Assembly: GCA_027485075.1 (NCBI GenBank) | Contig: JAIXRT010000017.1 | Coordinates: 1-7,154, forward strand | Reading direction: 5' to 3' | From: Cytophagaceae bacterium | Lineage (GTDB): Bacteria > Bacteroidota > Bacteroidia > Cytophagales > Spirosomataceae | Length of the DNA stretch: 7,154 nt | Shown: in pieces, positions 1 through 7,154 of the stretch | Numbering within the stretch: the stretch's first letter is position 1 | Layout of the letters: every line of letters starts with the position of its first letter | Made by a program: the position numbers and the translations under genes | The notes under the pieces: model-generated | What the model saw: the letters and a program-made list of their open reading frames with translations, nothing else | What the model was told of the DNA's origin: nothing | Database searches by the model: none

Positions 1-133
1 ATGAGGAATTACTATAAATCAAAGCCCCACAACCTAACTTTTTGTTCATATAGATCGCATCATGCGGCATTTGCGCCCTGGATGCCTGCCCCATCATTCC
101 GATAAGGCAAAATAAAATCAAGATATTTTTCAT
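1..133 (-). CDS. Start of an exported protein of unknown function (3' end beyond the window)
   Basis: An ATG at 133-131 opens a reading frame that stays open for 44 full codons to the window edge, so only the N-terminus is visible. The first 20 residues form a classic Sec signal peptide: a short basic start (MKN), a hydrophobic core (ILILFCLIGMMG) and a polar end with a likely signal peptidase I cut in QASRA/Q, after Ala20. The mature part begins QMPHDAIYMNKK and then LGCGALIYSNSS, with one cysteine at residue 35. The protein should therefore be exported to the periplasm or outer membrane; the signal lacks a lipobox cysteine. I have a vague memory of MPHDAIYM-type starts in Bacteroidota outer-membrane barrel-like proteins, but the fragment is too short to support that. 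There is no Shine-Dalgarno sequence; the region before the ATG is AT-rich, as is common in this phylum. It follows the 169-residue gene after 71 bp on the same strand. Confidence 0.72.
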   Translation of the reverse strand, partial: MKNILILFCLIGMMGQASRAQMPHDAIYMNKKLGCGALIYSNSS

Positions 134-204
134 GCTTAAATTTTAAAATACACGTAGATTTTCCCGGGATTGATATCCAAGGAAAAAGAATAGTATCGAA
201 AAAA
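134..204 (-). promoter_or_regulatory. 71-bp intergenic spacer, possible weak promoter for the leftmost gene
   Basis: This is the longest non-coding stretch in the window. Read on the minus strand it is AT-rich and contains TTGG (180-177), a 20-nt spacer, then TACGTGTA (156-149). That is a partial match to the Bacteroidota promoter form TTTG, 19-21 nt, TAnnTTTG: three of four bases in the first box and four of six fixed bases in the second. The spacer also holds small palindromes (GATATC, CCCGGG, TTTTAAAA). No stem followed by a T-run is present, so there is no visible terminator for the preceding gene. The promoter reading is weak and could be chance. Confidence 0.2.
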
Positions 205-714
205 TTAAGCTTGCCTTGGCGGCGAGAAGAAATCAGCTGAAATCGCTGTAGTAGCTAAAACGGAATGAGATGGCGCTAATGAACTAGTCGGCCATTCCAT
301 AATATAATGCACCCATGCAGACGCATGTGCACAATATTCTTTCACTAAGATGTTGATTAATTTAGATTTAGCAGGAGCCTTCTCTGGTTGGTCCGACATA
401 TGCTCATTCACCTGAGCAGCTAAATCAAAGAAGCGATCACGGGCACTTTGGTCCGAAACTAAGGTCGTAACCAATTTACCATCAATGACCTGTTGGTCCT
501 TCATCTGGTAGAAGTTATCTCCCTGTTGAATTTCACCAGAAACTTCTTGCGGAACATCCCAATCCGTCGCATAAGGCAATGAAATAGGCATTTCAACGGT
601 GATGGTCTCCCCTGCGACAAAATGATCTTGATCACTCGCCAAATAGCTTAATGCAAATCCGCCTGCTTGATAAAGCAGCACGAAAAATAGCAATATGGAG
701 AGGATTCTTTTCAT
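205..714 (-). CDS. Membrane-anchored or secreted protein of unknown function, 169 aa
   Basis: I do not recognise this protein with confidence. It starts with a short basic stretch (MKR) and a hydrophobic segment at about residues 4-24, which is either a signal peptide without an obvious cleavage motif or a single membrane anchor; the rest would lie in the periplasm. Residues 40-105 look like mixed strand and helix (SGEIQQGDNFYQM, then DGKLVTTLVSDQ), and residues 92-108 look helical. A segment at 126-137 carries Cys128, His130 and His136, and the C-terminus is proline-rich (FFSPPRQA). Bacteroidota carry small proteins of this general plan, anchored at the N-terminus and ending in a proline cluster, next to envelope or metal-transport genes, but similarity here is only an impression. 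The ATG at 714-712 is preceded by a weak AGG (722-720) with 5-nt spacing, which supports this start. It lies 20 bp after dnaG and could be co-transcribed with it. Confidence 0.78.
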   Translation of the reverse strand: MKRILSILLFFVLLYQAGGFALSYLASDQDHFVAGETITVEMPISLPYATDWDVPQEVSGEIQQGDNFYQMKDQQVIDGKLVTTLVSDQSARDRFFDLAAQVNEHMSDQPEKAPAKSKLINILVKEYCAHASAWVHYIMEWPTSSLAPSHSVLATTAISADFFSPPRQA

Positions 715-725
715 TTTAACCTGTC

Positions 726-742
726 AAAAATAGGCTATTTTT
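726..742. repeat. Short AT-rich inverted repeat over the dnaG stop codon
   Basis: The plus strand reads AAAAATAG at 726-733 and its exact reverse complement CTATTTTT at 735-742, separated by the single base 734. As RNA it could only form a 7-bp A-U stem with a 3-nt loop. The dnaG stop codon (737-735) lies inside it. The stem is weak, and the downstream side continues as GACAGG, the start region of the next gene, so it is not a good intrinsic terminator. It may slightly reduce read-through or may be chance. Confidence 0.35.
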
Positions 743-2690
743 CAATAACTGTACCTAATTCCTGGGAAATATTTTTCTGAATTTCCTTCAATGTGATGAA
801 TTCAAGCAATAAATCGTTCATATCATTGCGATCACCCGCGTACTTCTCCATCCGTTCCATCACATCTTGCAGCTGCTGATCATTATATACTTTTCGTAAA
901 CGTAAGACATTTTTATAGGCTAAATCCTCTAACATCTCATGGTCTTCCCGTACGCGAATCTCATGCCGTTCCTTCCAAACGGAAGAAAGTGTATGTTTAT
1001 CAGACGACACATCAATCGCAAATCGCTGAATCTCTTCATTGCCATGATGCAAATAAAATTCAGGACCTGGCACACGCTTAGCCGCAAATTCTTGTTGACA
1101 TATCCCTAAAATCTCCACAATCAAAGGCGTTTGAAATTTCACATCTTCTAATTCATGCAATAGATATTCTAGCAATGTATGTCCGGGTGCTTTTTCCGGA
1201 TCTACTTCTAAATGGCCAAAATTCACTAGCAAACGAATGCACTCCGATTCTTGGTAAAAAGCTAGACTCTGAACTTCCGCAGGGGCATCCGCCTCAGCTG
1301 CAAAAAGCGCGTTCATATCTACCTCATTTTGCGGGGAGATACTTTGCGGCGCGGATCCGGCAGCCCGTTGATTCATCTTCTTCAAATGAATCTTATTCAT
1401 TTCCGCAAGCAATACATCTTCCTCCAAACGCATCATTTGAGACGTTTTTTGAATGAATAAACTCCGCTGAATGGCGTCCGGTATTTTAGAAATACTTTGA
1501 ACCATCTCTTTTATAAGCTCCGCTTTTTTAAATGGATCGTCTCCAGCTTCCTTCATAAAGAGATTCGCCTGAAATGAAATGACATCCCGAGCTTCCTTTT
1601 GAATGTATTCAATGAATGCCTCACTACCGATCGAACGGACATAGGAATCAGGATCCTGTCCTTCTGGAAAGACCACCAGATTTACCTGTAATCCTTCCTC
1701 GAGAATTAAATCCATCCCACGTAAGGCCGCTTTGATACCCGCTGAATCACCATCATACAATACAGTCACGTGATTCGTAAACCGCGCAATCAACTTAATT
1801 TGCTCAATGGTTAATGAGGTTCCAGAAGAAGCCACCACATTTTTGATGCCCGCCTGATGCAAAGAAATCACATCAGTATATCCTTCCACGAGATAACAAA
1901 CATCCTTTTGTCGAATTTCATTCTTCGCTTGGGCGATGCCATAGAGAACGGCCGACTTATGATAAACTTCGGTTTCAGGTGAATTAAGGTATTTGGCTTG
2001 GTTCTTTGCGTCTGATTTTAGAATACGCGCACCAAAAGCAATCACTTTACCTGCCACACTGTGAATGGGGAAAATGACCCGATTCCGGAATCGATCATAG
2101 ACTTTTCCTTCGTCGTTTTTGTTGGTAACTAAACCCGCCTTCTCAATAATTTCTTGGCTAAAACCCTGTTTTAGGGCCGTTTTCAGGAACACATCCCATC
2201 CCTCCGGACTGTAGCCTAAATCAAAAGCCTGAATGGTAGCGTCTGAAAATCCGCGTTCCTTGAAGTAAGGAAGTGCAATCGAACGACCTTCCTCGGAATC
2301 CAATAATTGTTTTTTGAAAAATTCTTTGGCAAACTCGAGCATGATCAATAAACTCTCGCGCTCATTTTGACGCTGAAGCTGATCATCCGTCATCTCCTCC
2401 TCCTGAATATCGATGCCGTATTTTTTGGCTAAATGCCGTAGCGCCTCACCATAGCCAAGCCCCTCAATATCCATGATAAAGCGAACAGAATCACCCGCCT
2501 TACCACAACCAAAACATTTATAAATTCCCTTGCTTGGCGAGATTGAAAACGAAGGTGTTTTCTCGCCATGAAACGGGCAACACGCCCAATAATTGGCACC
2601 CTTTTTTTTGATAGTCACATAATCCCCGATCACGTCTGCTACTGCAGCCGTTTGCTTTATTCGCTCGACGGTTTCGGGATCAATGCGCAT
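735..2690 (-). CDS. dnaG: DNA primase DnaG
   Basis: DnaG makes the short RNA primers used by DNA polymerase at the replication fork, working with the replicative helicase DnaB. At 651 residues it is complete and of normal bacterial size. The N-terminal zinc-binding domain (about 1-100) has the CHC2 pattern with Cys38, His41, Cys59 and Cys62. The RNA-polymerase core follows, with the basic motif YDRFRNRVIFPI (198-209) and KYLNSPET (233-240). The TOPRIM fold shows the catalytic Glu269 in VEGYTDV, the DGD metal motif at Asp313 and Asp315, and QDPDSY with Asp346 and Asp348. A low-complexity linker at about 438-475, rich in Ala, Ser, Gln and Pro, leads to the helical C-terminal domain that normally contacts DnaB. 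The start fits the family (MRIDPETVERIKQ). Its ATG lies 1 bp after the stop codon of the transporter gene, so translation is probably coupled. Confidence 0.98.
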   Translation of the reverse strand: MRIDPETVERIKQTAAVADVIGDYVTIKKKGANYWACCPFHGEKTPSFSISPSKGIYKCFGCGKAGDSVRFIMDIEGLGYGEALRHLAKKYGIDIQEEEMTDDQLQRQNERESLLIMLEFAKEFFKKQLLDSEEGRSIALPYFKERGFSDATIQAFDLGYSPEGWDVFLKTALKQGFSQEIIEKAGLVTNKNDEGKVYDRFRNRVIFPIHSVAGKVIAFGARILKSDAKNQAKYLNSPETEVYHKSAVLYGIAQAKNEIRQKDVCYLVEGYTDVISLHQAGIKNVVASSGTSLTIEQIKLIARFTNHVTVLYDGDSAGIKAALRGMDLILEEGLQVNLVVFPEGQDPDSYVRSIGSEAFIEYIQKEARDVISFQANLFMKEAGDDPFKKAELIKEMVQSISKIPDAIQRSLFIQKTSQMMRLEEDVLLAEMNKIHLKKMNQRAAGSAPQSISPQNEVDMNALFAAEADAPAEVQSLAFYQESECIRLLVNFGHLEVDPEKAPGHTLLEYLLHELEDVKFQTPLIVEILGICQQEFAAKRVPGPEFYLHHGNEEIQRFAIDVSSDKHTLSSVWKERHEIRVREDHEMLEDLAYKNVLRLRKVYNDQQLQDVMERMEKYAGDRNDMNDLLLEFITLKEIQKNISQELGTVIEK

Positions 2691-2691
2691 C

Positions 2692-3930
2692 TTATAATAA
2701 TAATCCGGCTAATGTGGCTGATAAATACGAAGCTAACGTTCCGGCAATCAAGGCCTTAAAGCCTAATTTGGCAAGGTCCGAACGTCGTGTAGGTGCTAGT
2801 TCTCCGATGCCCCCAATCTGAATGGCAACCGATGAAAAATTAGCAAATCCACATAATGCGAAGCTCGTTATCGCAATGGTCTTCGGGTCCAACGTATCCT
2901 TCAACTTCACCATATCCAAATAAGCAACAAACTCGTTCACCACCATTTTCTTTCCCATCAATGCACCCGCCACTTCCACATCCTGCGAAGGAACTCCCAT
3001 CGCAAAAGCAAATACAGAGAATACTTTTCCCAAAATTAAATTCATGGATAATTCGGGTAAGTTGATCCAATTGCCAATATGCCCTAAACCTAGGTCAACT
3101 AACGCAATGAGGGCAATAAAACCAATCAACATCGCAATCACGTTCATCCCCACTTTTAAACCTTCACTGGCTCCCGCTGCAATGGCGTCTACTAAATTGG
3201 CATGCGTCTTTGTAATTTCCATTTTAACCATGCCCTGTGTTTCAGACTTCTCCGTCTCCGGAAACATGATTTTAGAAATCACCAAAGCACCCGGAGCAGC
3301 CATTAAACTCGCGGCTAATAAATACGCCGCAGGCACGCCTAATGAAATATATACCGCCATAACTCCTCCTGCAATACAAGCAAATGATCCCGTCATCGAG
3401 GCCATAAGCTCCGAATTGGTCATATTTTTCAAATAAGGCTTAATCATGATTTGAGCCTCCACTTGACCCACGAAAGTTGACGCAACATTCGATAATGCCT
3501 CCGCACCACTTACGCCCATCAACCAGTGTACGCCCTTACCCATAGTCGAAACCACACGCTGCAATACGCCCAAGTGATAGAACATATTCACCAAAACCGC
3601 CACAAAAATGATGGTGGGTACTACCTTGAAAAAGAAGATATAATCGTTGCCCGCGCCGAATGCTTGGGTCATTAAATTACGATCAACTAAAGAACCAAAA
3701 ACAAATTGAGCTCCTTTATCGGCCTGACCCAATAACGTATTAATCGAATCACCTAACCATTGAAAGGTCGCTTGCCCCGTTTCTGTTTTTAAAATAAAAA
3801 CGGCCAGCGCAACTTGTAATAATAAACCAACGCCCACGGTACGGTAATTGATTGCCTTTCGATTGTTAGACATTAAAAAAGAAACGCCCAAAATCAAGAC
3901 GATACCTAATAGACCTGTAAATCTCTCCAT
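2692..3930 (-). CDS. Concentrative nucleoside transporter, NupC/CNT family
   Basis: CNT proteins bring nucleosides through the inner membrane using a sodium or proton gradient. This 412-residue protein is full length for the bacterial family and hydrophobic throughout, with clear membrane segments at about 4-20, 31-47, 97-118, 177-197, 200-219, 259-279 and near the C-terminus, plus re-entrant hairpin regions. Diagnostic motifs are GQVEAQ (155-160) followed by IMIKPYLKNMT, NEFVAYL (332-338), and ALCGFANFSSVAIQIGGIG (358-376). In characterised CNTs the GQxE motif holds the nucleobase, and the NEF and GFANFSS motifs hold the ribose and the coupling ion. The usual Thr or Ser of GQTE/GQSE is Val157 here, which may alter base preference. 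Its ATG directly follows the ppk1 stop codon with no gap (TAAATG at 3933-3928), and dnaG starts 1 bp after its own stop. Substrate and coupling ion cannot be read from sequence. I withhold a symbol because the nup names refer to distinct E. coli proteins. Confidence 0.95.
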   Translation of the reverse strand: MERFTGLLGIVLILGVSFLMSNNRKAINYRTVGVGLLLQVALAVFILKTETGQATFQWLGDSINTLLGQADKGAQFVFGSLVDRNLMTQAFGAGNDYIFFFKVVPTIIFVAVLVNMFYHLGVLQRVVSTMGKGVHWLMGVSGAEALSNVASTFVGQVEAQIMIKPYLKNMTNSELMASMTGSFACIAGGVMAVYISLGVPAAYLLAASLMAAPGALVISKIMFPETEKSETQGMVKMEITKTHANLVDAIAAGASEGLKVGMNVIAMLIGFIALIALVDLGLGHIGNWINLPELSMNLILGKVFSVFAFAMGVPSQDVEVAGALMGKKMVVNEFVAYLDMVKLKDTLDPKTIAITSFALCGFANFSSVAIQIGGIGELAPTRRSDLAKLGFKALIAGTLASYLSATLAGLLL

Positions 3931-6213
3931 TTATTTTGTTGTAAGGTTGTTGGTGTAATTTGCAAATGTAATCTCTTCAATCAAATCTTCCTCATTGATT
4001 TTATAAAACTCCTTGTGAATGTTAAACGGCTCATCGCTCGCGACCTTCCAATAGGTCCCATCTTCTTGCATTTCATACGAATTTACGGTATCTCGCAAGT
4101 TCCAATCCAAAATGGTGATGGCCATATATTTAGCGCGCGGATTCACTAATTCGAACAGTGATTCAATCCGACGGTCAAAACTGCGCACCATCACGTCCGC
4201 TGATCCACCATATACTTTAGGTTCACCAGCACGATGGAAATAATAAAGGCGCGTATGCTCGAGGTAATTTCCTACGATCGATTTGATGAATATATTTTCA
4301 GACAATCCTTCGCGCTGTGGACGAATACAACAAATACCACGTATAATTAACAAGACCGGAACACCGGCTTGCGAGGCTTTATATAGTGCCTCAATGGTAT
4401 CTAAATCTTGCAATGAATTAATCTTCCAACAAATTCCCGAAGCCAATCCTTGTGCATGATTTGCGATTTCTTGATTGATCATTTCAATCAAACGATTACG
4501 CATATCCCGCGGTGCTGTAATCAAATGCTCATAATGCGTAGGCATCGAATGCCCCGTGATTACATTAAAAAACTCTGAAATATCTTGTGTAATTCGCGAA
4601 TCCGTGGTCAGCAACCCTAGGTCTGTATACAACTTCGCCGTATCCTCATTGTAATTTCCGGATGACAAATGCGCATAACTCATCACATGCGTACCTTCAT
4701 TACGAATGACCTGCAATAATTTGGTATGCGTTTTTAAACCAGGGATACCATAGATCACAAAGCAACCAGCCTTTTGTAAACGAGTCGCTTCCCGAATATT
4801 GTTTTCCTCATCAAATCGCGCCTTTACTTCAAACAACACAGACACGTGTTTTCCCTGTTCCGCAGCGCGCAACAATGCGTTCGCAATACGTGAATTTTTC
4901 GAAATCCGATATAGGGTAATCTTGATGGCTAGTACATTGGGGTCATCGGCGGCTTGCTCCAACAACTGAATAACGGGCTCAAAATTATTGTAGGGATGGT
5001 GAAGTAAAATATCCCCGCGCTTCATGGTTTCGAAGATATCGCTGATTTGCACCGACTTCAATCCAAGTGGTGGCACAACAGCAGGGTTCGAAGCTAATTT
5101 AGATTTGAAATCTGGGTATTTTAAAATTTGCCAGAAGCATGTAAAATCAAGGATGGATTTCTTGACAAAAATATCCGATTTGTCGAGGTTCCAGCGCTTC
5201 AACATCTCCCCTAGAAGGAATTCAGAATGCTCAGCCTCCACTTCTACACGCGTAACACGTCCGAGGCGGCGATCTTTAATTTTCTTCTTGATCTCATCCA
5301 CAAAATCAGTTTCCGCATCTTCATGCTCCACCACATCAAAATCACCATTCCGTGTAATCCGAAATAAGGAAGTTGATTCGATCTCCACATTGCGGTATAA
5401 AATCTGCAAGTGATGTCTAATGATTTTTTCAATGGACAAGAAAAGAACCTTGTCGTCACGCTCGATCACATAAAAGCGTGTTAGGTTTAATGGAATCTGA
5501 ACGAATGAAATCTTGCGATCCTTCTCTGCTTTTCCCTTGGTATTTTTCTTATCGGCAAACCCTACAGTCACTACCCCAAAAATCAGGGTTTTTGCCAGAA
5601 GACTTGGGAACGTGTGCGTATGGTCAAAGACCATGGGTGTCAACATCGGGTAAATGGTCCGATTAAAATACATGCCTACATCTGCAATTTCCTCCTCTGT
5701 CAAATCCTCCAGTGAAGCTAGACATAAGCCATTCTCCGGGAACAATGGCAAAATTTCTTCGATGAATAAGCGGTGTTTTTCGACGCTAAATTCTTTGGCA
5801 GTTGTGATTAGCGCCTGTTTAAATTGCGTTTCACGCAGACCGCAATAATCGGTACGCTCCTTGCCAAAATCGATGTAATTATACAAAGAACCCATTCGAA
5901 TGGTAAAGAACTCATCCAAATTAGAGGCTGTAATGGCTAAAAATTTCAGGCGATCAAACAAACTTTTCGAGGTATCTCGTGCTTGATCCAGCACCCGTTC
6001 ATCAAACTTCAACCACGAAATATCACGCGAAATATAGCGAGACTTGGCAATCGTGTCTTGCGCCTTTTGTGCAGACTTTTCGAGCTTGCGTGCCGCATCA
6101 CGTGGTGCGACCAAATTGACCTTCCAATTTTTAGGCTGCAGGAACGACAAAAGATTCCCGTTTGGGGAATCTTCTGACGCTTTGATAATTTTATCTAATC
6201 TTGAATCACTCAT
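3931..6213 (-). CDS. ppk1: Polyphosphate kinase PPK1
   Basis: PPK1 reversibly moves the terminal phosphate of ATP onto polyphosphate, building the cell's polyphosphate store through a phosphohistidine intermediate. The protein is 760 residues. The N-terminal domain begins with SWLKFDERVLDQ (66-77) and has Asn98 in ASNLDEFF, matching the ATP-contacting asparagine. The head domain follows, then the two phospholipase-D-like C-terminal domains. His496 in PGLKTHTK is the autophosphorylated histidine, and His653 in YLEHTRLYYF is the second essential histidine. Arg436 (TLYRIS) and Arg466 (KARFDEENN) lie 60 and 30 residues before His496, the same spacing as the phosphate-binding arginines in E. coli PPK. 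The SADVMVRSFDRRIE motif (671-684) is present. About 50 extra charged residues precede the conserved start compared with E. coli, and a lysine-rich loop lies at about 221-234. The ATG is 2 bp after the stop of the 72-residue gene and has no Shine-Dalgarno sequence; no other Met precedes the conserved domain. Confidence 0.97.
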   Translation of the reverse strand: MSDSRLDKIIKASEDSPNGNLLSFLQPKNWKVNLVAPRDAARKLEKSAQKAQDTIAKSRYISRDISWLKFDERVLDQARDTSKSLFDRLKFLAITASNLDEFFTIRMGSLYNYIDFGKERTDYCGLRETQFKQALITTAKEFSVEKHRLFIEEILPLFPENGLCLASLEDLTEEEIADVGMYFNRTIYPMLTPMVFDHTHTFPSLLAKTLIFGVVTVGFADKKNTKGKAEKDRKISFVQIPLNLTRFYVIERDDKVLFLSIEKIIRHHLQILYRNVEIESTSLFRITRNGDFDVVEHEDAETDFVDEIKKKIKDRRLGRVTRVEVEAEHSEFLLGEMLKRWNLDKSDIFVKKSILDFTCFWQILKYPDFKSKLASNPAVVPPLGLKSVQISDIFETMKRGDILLHHPYNNFEPVIQLLEQAADDPNVLAIKITLYRISKNSRIANALLRAAEQGKHVSVLFEVKARFDEENNIREATRLQKAGCFVIYGIPGLKTHTKLLQVIRNEGTHVMSYAHLSSGNYNEDTAKLYTDLGLLTTDSRITQDISEFFNVITGHSMPTHYEHLITAPRDMRNRLIEMINQEIANHAQGLASGICWKINSLQDLDTIEALYKASQAGVPVLLIIRGICCIRPQREGLSENIFIKSIVGNYLEHTRLYYFHRAGEPKVYGGSADVMVRSFDRRIESLFELVNPRAKYMAITILDWNLRDTVNSYEMQEDGTYWKVASDEPFNIHKEFYKINEEDLIEEITFANYTNNLTTK

Positions 6214-6215
6214 GA

Positions 6216-6434
6216 TTACGCTTGGGGAATTTGGTTTTTGATCGCTTCATAATCAGAACCCAGTCGGCCCATTTCTGTCGCCAAGAACTTCTGAAGCTCC
6301 AAATTAAATATTCGTTTTTCCTCCACGGTTAAGGAATCGTAAAGATCTTTTAACTCTTGATTAATCGATCGTTTCTCCGCTTCCGTAGTCGCGTGAATGC
6401 CACGCAAATGATAGGATTTGAAATCAAACTCCAT
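6216..6434 (-). CDS. Small charged helical protein of unknown function, 72 aa
   Basis: I do not recognise a named family. The protein has 13 acidic and 10 basic residues, no cysteine or tryptophan, no signal peptide and no membrane segment, so it is probably cytoplasmic. Residues about 17-56 look like one or two amphipathic helices with regularly spaced hydrophobic residues (Leu28, Leu31, Leu35, Ile42, Leu45, Leu47, Phe50, Leu51), suggesting dimerisation or binding to a partner. The N-terminus, FDFKSYHLRGIHATT, is distinctive and could seed a homology search. The case for a real gene is its position: its ATG begins 4 bp after the gyrB stop codon, and its TAA ends 2 bp before the ppk1 ATG, filling the space exactly in the same direction. 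Translational coupling to both neighbours is likely. No clear Shine-Dalgarno sequence is visible; an AAGG inside the gyrB end is too far away (about 15 nt). Confidence 0.82.
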   Translation of the reverse strand: MEFDFKSYHLRGIHATTEAEKRSINQELKDLYDSLTVEEKRIFNLELQKFLATEMGRLGSDYEAIKNQIPQA

Positions 6435-6438
6435 CAGG

Positions 6439-7154
<716 letters not shown>

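Noticed and set aside
726..742. Intrinsic terminator after dnaG
   Set aside because: The stem contains almost only A-U pairs, the arms leave too small a loop, and no separate T-run follows before the next gene.
2840..3070. A second minus-strand reading frame inside the transporter gene
   Set aside because: It overlaps fully a well-conserved CNT coding region in another frame, and its glycine- and cysteine-rich product resembles no protein family.
3044..3436. A 130-residue plus-strand open frame opposite the transporter gene
   Set aside because: It is antisense to conserved CNT motifs; its hydrophobic character simply mirrors the membrane protein on the other strand.
5024..5413. Plus-strand open frames inside ppk1, including this longest one
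   Set aside because: They are antisense to conserved PPK1 sequence, have serine- and arginine-rich products typical of shadow frames, and show no start signals.

Overview
The window looks like a piece of a Bacteroidota chromosome, and the gene style suggests Cytophagales or a relative, though the order is only a guess. The reasons are the moderate, AT-leaning base composition, AT-rich start regions with little Shine-Dalgarno sequence, and a GyrB fragment without the long C-terminal insertion of enterobacterial GyrB. This is recognition from the proteins, not a database result. Every real gene I can support is on the minus strand, so transcription runs from the right edge to the left edge.

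In transcription order: the C-terminal 237 codons of gyrB (7154-6439, cut by the window); a 72-residue charged helical protein of unknown function (6434-6216); ppk1, polyphosphate kinase (6213-3931); a concentrative nucleoside transporter of the NupC/CNT family (3930-2692); and dnaG, primase (2690-735). The gaps between these five genes are 4, 2, 0 and 1 bp, so they almost certainly form one transcript with coupled translation. After a 20-bp gap comes a 169-residue protein with an N-terminal membrane segment or signal (714-205). After a further 71-bp gap comes the start of an exported protein, with a clear signal peptide, that runs off the left edge (133-1).

The compact block joins DNA topology (GyrB), replication priming (DnaG), nucleoside uptake (CNT) and the polyphosphate store (PPK1). 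That is a plausible growth and nucleotide-economy operon, but the functional link is inference. The two leftmost genes are envelope-associated and may be a separate small unit.

I find no RNA genes, mobile elements, CRISPR arrays or strong terminators. I see no convincing new system here. The items most worth a second look are the unrecognised 72-residue protein locked between gyrB and ppk1, the two uncharacterised envelope proteins at the left end, and a changed residue in the nucleobase-binding motif of the transporter.
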